NCBI GenBank assembly: GCA_023388055.1 | Contig: JAEWGW010000027.1 | Coordinates: 248,001-312,000 of the forward strand | Source of the DNA: Bacillota bacterium | GTDB taxonomy: Bacteria; Bacillota; Bacilli; Paenibacillales; NBRC-103111 | Length of the DNA: 64,000 nucleotides | Reading direction: 5' to 3' | Shown: positions 7,984 to 17,034 of the stretch, piece by piece | Position numbering within the stretch: position 1 is the first letter of the stretch | Layout: every line of letters starts with the position of its first letter | Notes under the pieces: model-generated | Told to the model about the DNA's origin: nothing | Database searches by the model: none | Seen by the model: the letters and a program-made list of their open reading frames with translations, nothing else | Program-made: the position numbers and the translations under genes

Positions 7984-10821
7984 ATGGGAAAAGAACTTTC
8001 AAGAATGCGGTACTTTGACGGGCTCTTCCTGAATGCGGAGGATTACAGCCTGGATCAGGAATTTTACCTGCGGCTGCAGCGGCTTCATAACCGTTATCTC
8101 CACACATGGGGGATTGTCTGCGGCCTGAAGGTGGTCCCGGTGGCGGGAGAGAGCATGAAGGTGAAGGTTCAGGAGGGAGTTGCGCTGAATCAGGTGGTGC
8201 TGACGGATGTTGCGACCAAAAAGAGTGAAAGCGTCAGCCAGGAAATCCTGATCTACGAAGGGCATCCGGACAATCCTGTGGATCTGTCCGAGTACAATGC
8301 CAATGAATCCATCTACATCATGGTCAGCTATGAGGAAGTGAAGGCAGACCGCAATAACGAACGGGGGCAGGGGGAGGAAATCCATATCTGGGAGCGGGGC
8401 CGGATAAGCCACAGCAATCAGCTGCCGGAGGAACCCTCCAAGAATGTTGTGCTGGCCCGGATTGTTCCGAGGAATGACGGTTCAAGCACGGTCATCGACA
8501 GCGACTGCATCTTTGATTACGGCATCGACGCCAAACGGACTCCTCTGCGGGTGTATGCAGGCGCGGCCGGCAAGAAGCTGGTGACGGAGCGGCTGGTGAT
8601 GAAGGCCAAAAGCGATGATGCCTTGGAGGATATGGCTCAAAACGAGGCGTCCCTTGCCTCTATGCCTTCCATTTATACGCTGCAGGGCGGACAAATCCTG
8701 CAGGTTGACGCACCGGTTACCTATTTTACGGGGGATGTCCATATCGCCCAGGACGTGACGCTGATGGGCGAGCTGTACATGCAAAGCAAGGACAAATCCC
8801 AAAGTGAGCTGCGGATCATGAACAGCTTCGTGGAGGTCAATAGCCCTGATGAGAACGGTGAGTTTTCCGGACTCAAAGACGGGGGGCTGGAGGTATACCG
8901 CGGAGATGGGGGCGCCAATGACGCCAGAATTGTATGGGTGGAGAATGAGCAATGCTTTAAGGCCGGGCTTGGCAATGATCTGAAGAAAATTGCTTACGGC
9001 GACGGCTGGGACAGCCTGATCGCAGGCGGCCTGGCGGATTCTCTGCACAAACACGGCAATCTGTCCGGCACGAACGGGGGCTCGCTGGGGTTTAATGAGG
9101 ACGGCAGGCTGTACAGCGACAGCGACCTGGCCATCAAGGACGACAAGATGGTTTGGCTGAAGGCGGCCAACCGGAATACGGTGGACAGCCGGCACGGGCT
9201 GGCCTGGTTCGGCAAGGGCAAGACGTTCGCTAATGCCGAGGTGGAGGGGCCGGTTCTATTCGGAAGCGGGGGCGGTGTGCTGGGTACCCGGGATCTGTCC
9301 AACGGCGTCCAGGTGGATAAGGCGGTAGTCTCCTGGAGCAGCTCCGGGAATGTGGGAATCGGTCCCCGCAAGCCTCTGGAGGATAATCTGGATGTGGATG
9401 GCAGCCTGAGGATTCTGAGCGGCAAAAATCCGCTGCGCTTCACCTCCGTTTGGAGTGCATTCCCGGACGATAAGATCAACGGGGCGGAAATCTGCAACGA
9501 CACCTCCTACCACAAAGCGCTTATGCTGGTGGGCAACCAATCTGCCGGGCAAGGACGCAAGGTGGCGGTGTGGGACCGGCTGGATGTCAACGGGTTCTTG
9601 TATGTGAACGGAAAAATGCAGGCCTCCCAGGAAATCATGCCGAGTGTGGGCCGGGGCGAGCATAACGGCATTATCTTCCCAGGAGACCCAGGCGGCGGCT
9701 CAGGGGACCTGGCCTGGATCAAGTACTTCCCCCGTACAGGGGAGGATTGTACGCTGGAGATCGGAACCTCCAATGACGCCAATGACCATATCTCGCTGAA
9801 TGCCTCCGGCAATGTGGGGATCAGTACACTCACTCCACGGGATAAGCTGGAGGTGGCAGGAGGGTTAAGGATTCTGACCGGCGCCGGCCAAAATCCGGTC
9901 CGGTTCACCTCCAACTGGCAGGGCTTTCCCGACCAGGCGCCCAACCAGGCGGAGATCAGCAACGATAATGGGGTGTACAAATCTCTGATGATCGTAGGCA
10001 ATACCTCCGCCGGCGGCAGGAGAAGGGTTTCGGTCTGGGATGATCTGGATGTGAATGGATTTCTGAAGGTAAACGGCGGCGCGTTGATCAGCGGTGACCT
10101 GCAAATTAACGGCACCATTAAGGCCGCTGTTCTGAATTTCGACGGACGCTTCAAGAAGCTGGACGTGGCGGATAGCTTCAGGGCGGATGTGCGGTGCGCG
10201 GATTTCTGCATCGGCTATTCCACCCGCAGAGGCAGCCCGGGCCGGGCCTTGGTGGACAGCGGAAGCAATCTGGTGCTGAACTATGGCAACGACTGGTCGT
10301 ATGCCTCCGTCCACAGCAGCCTGGAGGTCCGGGGGGCGCTTACGCCCAGCGCAGGCAGCGGCAATAGCGGCATTATCTTCCCGTCCGATCCCGGCGGCGG
10401 CTGGGGGGATTCCGCTTACATCAAATATTACCCGACCAGTGGAGAAAATTGCGTTCTGGATATCGGCGTCACCAATGACAGCGGCGACCGCATCTACATA
10501 CATGCCAGCGGCGGCGTATACGCCAACGGCATGTACTGGTCCTCCTCCCGTGAGATTAAGGACAACATTGCGGATCTGTCTGTCAAGGAGGCGAAGCAGC
10601 TTCTGGACGGGCTGAATCCCGTCTCGTTCAAATACAAGGAAAGCACCAAGGAGCGCACACTGGGTTTTGTGGCGGAGGAGGTTCCTGCGGTACTGGCTGA
10701 TCCCGATCAGCGTGCTGTCGGCGCCATGGACATCATTGCCGTTCTCACCAGTGTGCTGAAGGACCAGCAAAAAGCACTTAACCGGATGCAAAAACAAATC
10801 GCAGCCCTGCAGGGCGCCTGA
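7984..10821 (+). CDS. Tail fibre protein 1 with C-terminal S74 intramolecular chaperone
   Basis: 945 residues from ATG 7984, chosen because GGGAGG (7969-7974) is nine bases away; ATG 7975 directly abuts it. The N-terminal module (MRYFDGLFLNAEDYSLDQEF, RLQRLHNRYLHTWGIVCGLKV) is shared with fibre 2 and probably docks on the baseplate. The middle has a GGLEVYRG module, GNVGIG/GNVGIS strands, and two ILPGDPGGG-like repeats (IIFPGDPGGGSGDLAWIKYF; IIFPSDPGGGWGDSAYIKYY). The end, from about residue 853 (SSSREIKDNIADL), is a peptidase S74 chaperone with the Ser and Lys expected for self-cleavage, finishing in a coiled coil. It is the likely receptor-binding fibre. Confidence 0.85.
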   Translation: MGKELSRMRYFDGLFLNAEDYSLDQEFYLRLQRLHNRYLHTWGIVCGLKVVPVAGESMKVKVQEGVALNQVVLTDVATKKSESVSQEILIYEGHPDNPVDLSEYNANESIYIMVSYEEVKADRNNERGQGEEIHIWERGRISHSNQLPEEPSKNVVLARIVPRNDGSSTVIDSDCIFDYGIDAKRTPLRVYAGAAGKKLVTERLVMKAKSDDALEDMAQNEASLASMPSIYTLQGGQILQVDAPVTYFTGDVHIAQDVTLMGELYMQSKDKSQSELRIMNSFVEVNSPDENGEFSGLKDGGLEVYRGDGGANDARIVWVENEQCFKAGLGNDLKKIAYGDGWDSLIAGGLADSLHKHGNLSGTNGGSLGFNEDGRLYSDSDLAIKDDKMVWLKAANRNTVDSRHGLAWFGKGKTFANAEVEGPVLFGSGGGVLGTRDLSNGVQVDKAVVSWSSSGNVGIGPRKPLEDNLDVDGSLRILSGKNPLRFTSVWSAFPDDKINGAEICNDTSYHKALMLVGNQSAGQGRKVAVWDRLDVNGFLYVNGKMQASQEIMPSVGRGEHNGIIFPGDPGGGSGDLAWIKYFPRTGEDCTLEIGTSNDANDHISLNASGNVGISTLTPRDKLEVAGGLRILTGAGQNPVRFTSNWQGFPDQAPNQAEISNDNGVYKSLMIVGNTSAGGRRRVSVWDDLDVNGFLKVNGGALISGDLQINGTIKAAVLNFDGRFKKLDVADSFRADVRCADFCIGYSTRRGSPGRALVDSGSNLVLNYGNDWSYASVHSSLEVRGALTPSAGSGNSGIIFPSDPGGGWGDSAYIKYYPTSGENCVLDIGVTNDSGDRIYIHASGGVYANGMYWSSSREIKDNIADLSVKEAKQLLDGLNPVSFKYKESTKERTLGFVAEEVPAVLADPDQRAVGAMDIIAVLTSVLKDQQKALNRMQKQIAALQGA

Positions 10822-10840
10822 TTAATAGGAGGAACCAACC

Positions 10841-11020
10841 ATGAAGCAACAATTACAAGCGCGTATGGATGAACTGAAGGCGGAGCTGGAGACCGGGCAT
10901 CAAATGCTGCAGGAGCTGGAGGAGAAGCGCAATAATCTCGGTTATACGGTTACTCGCATCACCGGCGCCATCCAGATTCTGGAGGAGCTGTTGGCCCGTG
11001 GAGAAGAGGAAGCGCAATAA
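10841..11020 (+). CDS. Small 59-residue coiled-coil protein between the fibre genes
   Basis: ATG at 10841 is preceded by AGGAGG (10827-10832) at eight bases, and the frame closes with TAA at 11020. The predicted 59-residue product is almost entirely helical and charged (MKQQLQARMDELKAEL, then MLQELEEKRNNL), with hydrophobic residues at heptad spacing and a C-terminal IQILEELLARGEEEAQ. It has no signal peptide. It is not a recognised family. Its position between two fibre genes, with good ribosome sites on each side, suggests a fibre chaperone or trimerisation partner, but that is inference. Confidence 0.72.
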   Translation: MKQQLQARMDELKAELETGHQMLQELEEKRNNLGYTVTRITGAIQILEELLARGEEEAQ

Positions 11021-11080
11021 GTCTCCGGTACAGCCGGCAGGGAGCAGTACTTAGTATGAAGAAGCGGGAGGAATGATATT

Positions 11081-14000
11081 GTGCCAAAAGATATGAAACG
11101 TATGAATTATTTCGACGGCCTGTTGCTGAAGCAGGAGGATTTGATTCTGGACCAGCAGCATCACAAGCGCCTGCAGCGCCTCCATAACCGGTACTTTCAC
11201 AATTGGGGTGTGGTTTCCGGCCTGAAGGTGGAGGTGGCCCCTTCCTCCACGGATCTGCTGAAGGTGGAGGTGTCTCCCGGACTTGCTCTCAACCGGATCT
11301 ATGATGAAGAGAATCAGGAGGAGATCAGCCAGGAAATCCTCATCAGCGACACACATCCGGACCGTCTGGTGGATCTTTCCGGGTACAGCACATCGGATCA
11401 GATTTATATTACCGTCAGCTATAAGGAAAAACTTGCGGACAAGGATCTTCCCAAGGGCGGCGGAGCCGAAATTCATATCTGGGAGGTGTCGGAGATTAAG
11501 GCCGGCTCCTCCAAGCCGGAGAACCCGCGCAAGGATATCATCCTGGCCCGCGTTACCCTGAAGCATAACCAGGACGGCTCCTTGGCGGTGGGCGGAATTT
11601 ACGATAAGGATACGGACGGAACCTCCATTGTGGCAAGAGCGGTAGGCAGCACGGTGAAGGCAGATAAGATAATCATCGGCTCCAAGGAGGAGGTAACCCT
11701 GCCCTATCTCAGCAATACGGAGGAGGAAGACGGGCAGGAGGGCAGCAAGCTGTTCGTGCATGCACCGGCAACAGAATTTACGGGTGCGGTTCGCAGCGGT
11801 TCTCTGGAAACCTACGGGAACGCGGAGATCAAAGGAGAGCTCACCGTTACGGCAGGCAATAAACATGCCTTGAAGGTCAACCAGGCGGGAGATGTGGAGA
11901 TTACCGGATCTGCCGACATTGCCGGACCGCTGTCTGCCAGGAATGGTATTGATGTAAGCGGCGGGTTGGCCACTCTGGATGTGCCCCAGGTTATTATTAG
12001 CGGCAGTACCATCACCCTGAATAAGAATCCCGGCGCCCAAAGCGGAGGGGGACTGGAGGTTTGCCGGGAGAACCGGCCCAGCGCCAAGCTCTTGTGGGAT
12101 GAGACGGATAAAGCCTGGAAGATCGGCACGGAAGCCAATCCCGATGACCTATCCAGCGGGATGCATACGGTAGCCTACGGCGGGGATTGGGATAAGCTGC
12201 ACCAGGGAGCCAATGCCGACAAGCTGCATCAGCACAGCGGGCTTCACCGGACCGACGGGAGCCCGGTTCTGACTGCGGATGAGCAGGGGGATGTCCGTAT
12301 TGAACAGTCGCTGACCGTAGCCCGCAGCCTGATCGCAGGCAATAACGGCCTGGAGATCAAGCGGGGAGATACGCTGCCCAATGCCCGGATCGCCTGGAAC
12401 GAAGCGGCGAAGAAATGGCAAACCGGCACCGCGGATGGCAAAATGACGGATATTCCCGACGGGGAGCAGTGGGAGGAGCTGACGGGGGGCAATCAAAACG
12501 CCGATGCGCTTCATACCCACAGGCAGTTCCACAATGAGGATAGAAGTAAGCTGGCCCTTGAAATCGGCGTTGACGGCAATGTGCATATTCCCCATGAGCT
12601 GATGGTCGGGGAAACCCTGACCGTGAACAAGCTGATTGTCCGTGAAGAAGAAGTGCTGGTTAAGAAGGTGGAGCAGGAGGTAACCGACAGCTTCCTGACG
12701 GTAAACAAAGGAGACGGAGATGCCCCTGTTGAAGCCAAGGGCGGATTAAATGTTTACCGGGGCAGCGCCGATCCCCAGGCCCGTCTGGAATGGAACGAGA
12801 CCGAGAAGAAGTGGAAAATCGGGGTAGAGGGCAGCCTGGCAGATATCCCCTACGGCAGCAAGTGGGATTCTCTGACAAGCGGCGGGGTTGCGGAGTTGGC
12901 CCACAAACACAGCTCGCTTAGCACCTCCTCCGGCGGAATCGTGTTTGCGGTGAATGAGGAAGGCCAGGTTACAGCCTCCGGCGATGCGGTGGTAAAGGGA
13001 GCGTTGGATGTTGCAGGTGGCGCCGGCATACAGGGTGGTCTTCAGGTAGGCGGTTCGGCCATGATTGACGGCGACTTGACGGTGAAGGGCAAAACCACCT
13101 TTATTGACCGGACGGATATGGTGGTCCGCAGCAGCAAAATCGAGCTGAATAAATATGAAGGTGAGACCAGCGCCGTTCTGAAGGAAGGCAGCATTGAGGT
13201 ATACCGGGGCAGCAAAAGCCCCAGCGCCCGTCTGGTATGGGATGAGGCCTCGGGCCGATGGAAGCTGGGGCTTGGCACAAGCCTCTCCAATATTGCCTAC
13301 GGCAGCAACTGGGATGTGCTCACCGGAGGTGTATCCTCCTCCGGGGACGGACTGCATACCCACAGCTTCCTGAATGACAGCGAGGGAAATACGGCGTTGT
13401 CGGTTAAGGGAAACGGCGGCATCGAGATTACGGAGGATGCGGAGGTTCTCGGCACCCTCACGGTTAATAACGGGGCGGATATAGCCGGGAGCATGTCGGT
13501 TGACGGCTCGCTTACCATCGACGGTAACCTTACAGTCAAGGGCAAAACCACCACCGTGGAGAAGGAAGACCTGGTTGTTGCCGCCAATATGATCGAAATC
13601 AACAAGTTTGAGGGGGACACCTCCCCTGTAAGCGAAAGCGGACTGGAGGTGTATCGGGGGGAATCCCAGCCCAAGGCCCGGTTGATCTGGAATGAAACGG
13701 AGCGGAAATGGAAGCTTGGCATCGGCGGCGCTCTGGAGAACATCGCTAGCGGAAGCTCCTGGGAGAAGCTGATCCAGGGAACCAACGCGGATGCGCTTCA
13801 TAACCACAGCCAGCTTTATAACCCGCAGAATGATGTCCTGGCCCTAAGCGCCAATGCGGAGGGCGATGTGGATGTCCATCATGATCTGGCTGTTGGCGGC
13901 AATCTGACGGTTACCGGAAGTCTGGATGTTCGCGGAGCAACGGCAAGTCTGAATACGGATGAGCTTCACATCGGCAGCCCCTTGGCGACGTTGAACAGGG

Positions 14001-16954
14001 ATGGCAGCAATGCCGCTTCCCCGGACGGCGGCGGCATCGAGGTATACCGCGGAACGGGGCTGGCTGCGGCGCGTCTGGTATGGAATGAGGCCAAGGGCCA
14101 GTGGCAAATGGGGACAGTGGACAAACCGGCGGTTTTCCAGACGGACAAGGATGGCAATGTGACGGCAGCGGGAGGGGTGCAGGCCGCCAAAGCCGACATT
14201 AAAGGGGCGGTAACGGCAGCCAGTGCGGCCATTGCGGGAACGCTCTCGGTGGGAGACGGACTGGAGGTTCCGCAGGGGACGGAAACGAAGGCCCAGATCA
14301 AGTGGGCCAAGGACCGTTGGAAGCTGGGAACAGCAGACAAAACGGTGCTGAGTCTGACCCGCAGCGGCAGAATGGGCATTGGCACGGATAATCCCACTGA
14401 GGCGCTGGATGTGGCGGGCAAGGCCCTGTTCCGAACGGAAACGGAGGTAGCCGGTGCGGCAACCTTCTCCGGTGCGGTCACGGCTCAAAAGGAAGCCACC
14501 TTCAACGGTGCGGCAGCCTTCAATAAGCCGGTGCAGGCCGCGGATGTATCGGTCAGCGAAAAGCTTACCGTTGCCGGCCGACTGATAACAAGCCGCTTCG
14601 AAGCTCCCCGGGGACAGGATGACAAGGGTAAGGAATTGCCTACAGCGAAGATTGAATGGGATAACGACAAAGGGGTCTGGTTCTACGGCGATGGAGTTAC
14701 GCGGTCTGAGCTCGGGACACCCAGAGGCGGACAAAACAAGCTTTACAATGAGCTGGCGGACACCATTGCCATCAGTGTGGATACGGAAGGCAAGGTAGGG
14801 ATCGGAACGATTGCTCCGCTGGCGCTGCTGGATGTCCGGACTCCTGCGGATACGGTCGCATTGGGTGTCACCAAGGAGGGAAATGTGGGTATCGGCACCG
14901 CCGCACCCAAGAACAGACTGGATGTTCAGGGAACTGCAAGTATAAGCGGTAAGCTGGAGGTTCAAGGTGCAGCAAGTGTGAGCGGCAAGCTGGAGACGGG
15001 AACAGCCGAAATTAAAGGCGCAGCAGTAATGAAGGGTTCAGCCAGTGTCGAAGGCCAACTGACTGCCAGCAGCGCTCTTATCTCCAAGGATCTTACGGTG
15101 GCCGGCAACCTGACGGTAAATGGCGATGTGGTTACCATCAATACGACCACGCTGGAGGTAGAGGATAACATCATCAGGGTGAACAAATACGAGCCGCGTG
15201 CTATACCGTTTGAGAACGACGGCGGCCTTGAGGTATTCCGTGGCGGAACGGCGCTTCCGGCGCAAATCGTCTGGAGTGAAACCGGGCATCAATGGGTGGC
15301 TGGGGTGTCGGATCATCTGCAGGCTCTTGAGTTCAAGGGGCATACCCATCCGGAGTTTGCGGGTTTAAGCGGTTTAACCTCTGCAATCAGCATTGATTCG
15401 GGCAATATCGGGATCGGCAATCCTGCTCCGGCGGCCAAGCTGGATGTATCCGGCGATGCCCGTATTACAGGAAAGGTCACAGCAGCGGAAGGCATATTCA
15501 GCACTTCCTTGACTGCGCTGAATGCGACTGTAAGCGGCAGCTTCACCGCCAAGGATGCCAGCTTCAACGGAAGCGCAGCCTTCAGCCAGGGGATCACCAC
15601 GGGCAGAGGAACAAAACCCAAGGCCAGAATTGTGTGGGACGAGACTTTGGGAGAATGGCAGGTTGGTGTGGAAGGCAGTCTGCGCCAGCTGTCCTATAGC
15701 GGTCATACCCATCAGGAGCTGGCGGATTTGAGCAGCGCCCTGAAGATCAAGGACGGCAACCTGGGCATCGGCACTTCCACACCAGCTGCCAAGCTGGACG
15801 TCAGCGGCAATGCAGCTGTCAGCGGCAAACTGACGGTGAATGAGGTGGCGGTTGCCACCGCCTTGACGGTGAAGGATGCTTCCGTAAGCAGCCTGCTGAC
15901 CGCCAAGGATGCCGCCTTCAGCGGAAGCGCGTCCTTCAGCCAGGGCATCACAACGGTCAGAGGAGCAAAACCCAAGGCGAGATTTGTGTGGGACGAAACT
16001 CTGGGAGAATGGCAGGCCGGTGTGGAGGGCAGTCTGCGCCAGCTATCCTACAGCGGTCATACTCATCAGGAGCTGACGGATTTGAGCGGGGCCTTGAAGA
16101 TCAAGGACGGTAACCTGGGCATCGGCACCTCCGTACCTGCAGTCAAGCTGGACGTCAGCGGGGATGCAGCGGTCAGCGGCAAGCTGAAGGTGCATGAAGC
16201 AGCGGTTGCCACCGTGTTGTCTGCGGGGGAAGCGGCTGTCAGCGGAACGTTAACCGCCAAGGACGCTACTATCAGCGGTATTCTCATTGTGCAGGATGCG
16301 GAAATAAGCGGCGGTCTGTCCGTAGATAACGCGGCTGTCAGCGGTGACTTGGTGGCCAAGGATGCTGTGATTACCGGGCATTTGGCAGTAAACCACGGGC
16401 TGGAAACGCTGCGTGGGAAAGATCCCAAAGCATGTTTGGCTTGGGATGAGACGGAGGGCGAATGGCTGGCGGGAGTGGAAGGGGAGCTGAAGCCGTTCGC
16501 TTACAAGGATCATACTCATGAGAAGCTGACGGAGCTGGCAGGCGCGATAACCGTGGATTCAGCCCAAAATGTGGGCATCGGCAAGGAGGCGTCGGAGGAT
16601 TTCAAGCTGGACGTAGAGGGCAATATGCGGGCAGCCAATTTCTCGCAGACCTCCTCCAGGAGCTTTAAGGAGAATATCTCCGGCTTGCCTGCAAAACGGG
16701 CATTGGAGCTGTTGGGCAAGCTGAAGCCCGTCACCTTCCAATATTTGAAGGACAGCTCCAAAAGGGAGAATATCGGCTTTATTGCAGAAGAGGTGCCGGA
16801 CAGCTTCACGACTGCAGACGGCAAGTCAGTTGTGCTGATGGATATTATCGGCGTGTTGACCAGCGTGGTGAAGAAGCAGCAGAATGATGCGGCCGATATG
16901 CATCGGCAGCTGAAGGCGCTGCAAAAGCAGGTGGCCGGACTAACGGCTGTATAA
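11081..16954 (+). CDS. Giant tail fibre protein 2, repeat-built, with S74 chaperone
   Basis: 1957 residues. The start is GTG 11081, with GGGAGG about ten bases upstream. Residues 1-100 repeat the docking module of fibre 1 (MNYFDGLLLKQEDLILDQQ, RLQRLHNRYFHNWGVVSGL). The body is built from about a dozen modules of the form G-L-E-V-Y-R-G, ARLVWNE, KWKLG, YGSxWDxL, HxH, separated by IG-x-PxAKLDVSG strands. Two adjacent modules near 15541-16248 are almost identical. From about residue 1857 (SSRSFKENISGL) comes an S74 chaperone with LGFxAEEVP-like IGFIAEEVPDSF and a terminal coiled coil. It probably forms a very long trimeric fibre for target recognition. Confidence 0.85.
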   Translation: MPKDMKRMNYFDGLLLKQEDLILDQQHHKRLQRLHNRYFHNWGVVSGLKVEVAPSSTDLLKVEVSPGLALNRIYDEENQEEISQEILISDTHPDRLVDLSGYSTSDQIYITVSYKEKLADKDLPKGGGAEIHIWEVSEIKAGSSKPENPRKDIILARVTLKHNQDGSLAVGGIYDKDTDGTSIVARAVGSTVKADKIIIGSKEEVTLPYLSNTEEEDGQEGSKLFVHAPATEFTGAVRSGSLETYGNAEIKGELTVTAGNKHALKVNQAGDVEITGSADIAGPLSARNGIDVSGGLATLDVPQVIISGSTITLNKNPGAQSGGGLEVCRENRPSAKLLWDETDKAWKIGTEANPDDLSSGMHTVAYGGDWDKLHQGANADKLHQHSGLHRTDGSPVLTADEQGDVRIEQSLTVARSLIAGNNGLEIKRGDTLPNARIAWNEAAKKWQTGTADGKMTDIPDGEQWEELTGGNQNADALHTHRQFHNEDRSKLALEIGVDGNVHIPHELMVGETLTVNKLIVREEEVLVKKVEQEVTDSFLTVNKGDGDAPVEAKGGLNVYRGSADPQARLEWNETEKKWKIGVEGSLADIPYGSKWDSLTSGGVAELAHKHSSLSTSSGGIVFAVNEEGQVTASGDAVVKGALDVAGGAGIQGGLQVGGSAMIDGDLTVKGKTTFIDRTDMVVRSSKIELNKYEGETSAVLKEGSIEVYRGSKSPSARLVWDEASGRWKLGLGTSLSNIAYGSNWDVLTGGVSSSGDGLHTHSFLNDSEGNTALSVKGNGGIEITEDAEVLGTLTVNNGADIAGSMSVDGSLTIDGNLTVKGKTTTVEKEDLVVAANMIEINKFEGDTSPVSESGLEVYRGESQPKARLIWNETERKWKLGIGGALENIASGSSWEKLIQGTNADALHNHSQLYNPQNDVLALSANAEGDVDVHHDLAVGGNLTVTGSLDVRGATASLNTDELHIGSPLATLNRDGSNAASPDGGGIEVYRGTGLAAARLVWNEAKGQWQMGTVDKPAVFQTDKDGNVTAAGGVQAAKADIKGAVTAASAAIAGTLSVGDGLEVPQGTETKAQIKWAKDRWKLGTADKTVLSLTRSGRMGIGTDNPTEALDVAGKALFRTETEVAGAATFSGAVTAQKEATFNGAAAFNKPVQAADVSVSEKLTVAGRLITSRFEAPRGQDDKGKELPTAKIEWDNDKGVWFYGDGVTRSELGTPRGGQNKLYNELADTIAISVDTEGKVGIGTIAPLALLDVRTPADTVALGVTKEGNVGIGTAAPKNRLDVQGTASISGKLEVQGAASVSGKLETGTAEIKGAAVMKGSASVEGQLTASSALISKDLTVAGNLTVNGDVVTINTTTLEVEDNIIRVNKYEPRAIPFENDGGLEVFRGGTALPAQIVWSETGHQWVAGVSDHLQALEFKGHTHPEFAGLSGLTSAISIDSGNIGIGNPAPAAKLDVSGDARITGKVTAAEGIFSTSLTALNATVSGSFTAKDASFNGSAAFSQGITTGRGTKPKARIVWDETLGEWQVGVEGSLRQLSYSGHTHQELADLSSALKIKDGNLGIGTSTPAAKLDVSGNAAVSGKLTVNEVAVATALTVKDASVSSLLTAKDAAFSGSASFSQGITTVRGAKPKARFVWDETLGEWQAGVEGSLRQLSYSGHTHQELTDLSGALKIKDGNLGIGTSVPAVKLDVSGDAAVSGKLKVHEAAVATVLSAGEAAVSGTLTAKDATISGILIVQDAEISGGLSVDNAAVSGDLVAKDAVITGHLAVNHGLETLRGKDPKACLAWDETEGEWLAGVEGELKPFAYKDHTHEKLTELAGAITVDSAQNVGIGKEASEDFKLDVEGNMRAANFSQTSSRSFKENISGLPAKRALELLGKLKPVTFQYLKDSSKRENIGFIAEEVPDSFTTADGKSVVLMDIIGVLTSVVKKQQNDAADMHRQLKALQKQVAGLTAV
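15541..16248 (+). repeat. Two tandem 354-bp copies inside the giant fibre gene
   Basis: Copies 15541-15894 and 15895-16248 encode 118-residue modules that align without gaps through AKDAxFxGSAxFSQGITT, WDETLGEWQ, GVEGSLRQLSYSGHTHQEL, LKIKDGNLGIGTS and KLDVSG. The other modules of the protein are much more divergent, so this is the most recent duplication. The unit is a multiple of three, so copy number can change without a frameshift. Confidence 0.8.
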
Positions 16955-16980
16955 TCCGGTTTGTAAGCCATTCAAAACGG

Positions 16981-17030
16981 GGGGCTGTTCAGAAAGTCAG
17001 TGAAAGCTGGCTGCTGGACAGCCCCTTTTT
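16981..17030. terminator. Bidirectional terminator between fibre 2 and the response regulator
   Basis: Arms 16981-16992 (GGGGCTGTTCAG) and 17014-17025 (CTGGACAGCCCC) pair over 12 bp with one G-U pair. T5 follows on the + strand, and the - strand reads CGTTTTG after the stem. It lies between two convergent genes, so it probably serves both. Confidence 0.85.
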
Positions 17031-17034
17031 GCTG

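Noticed and set aside
9865..10797. 310-codon - strand frame opposite fibre 1 (and similar long frames opposite fibre 2)
   Set aside because: Caused by codon bias of the fibre genes on the other strand; no ribosome site or homology-like motifs.
7984..16954. Fibres as secreted adhesins rather than particle fibres
   Set aside because: No signal peptides; S74 chaperones and baseplate neighbours fit particle fibres better.
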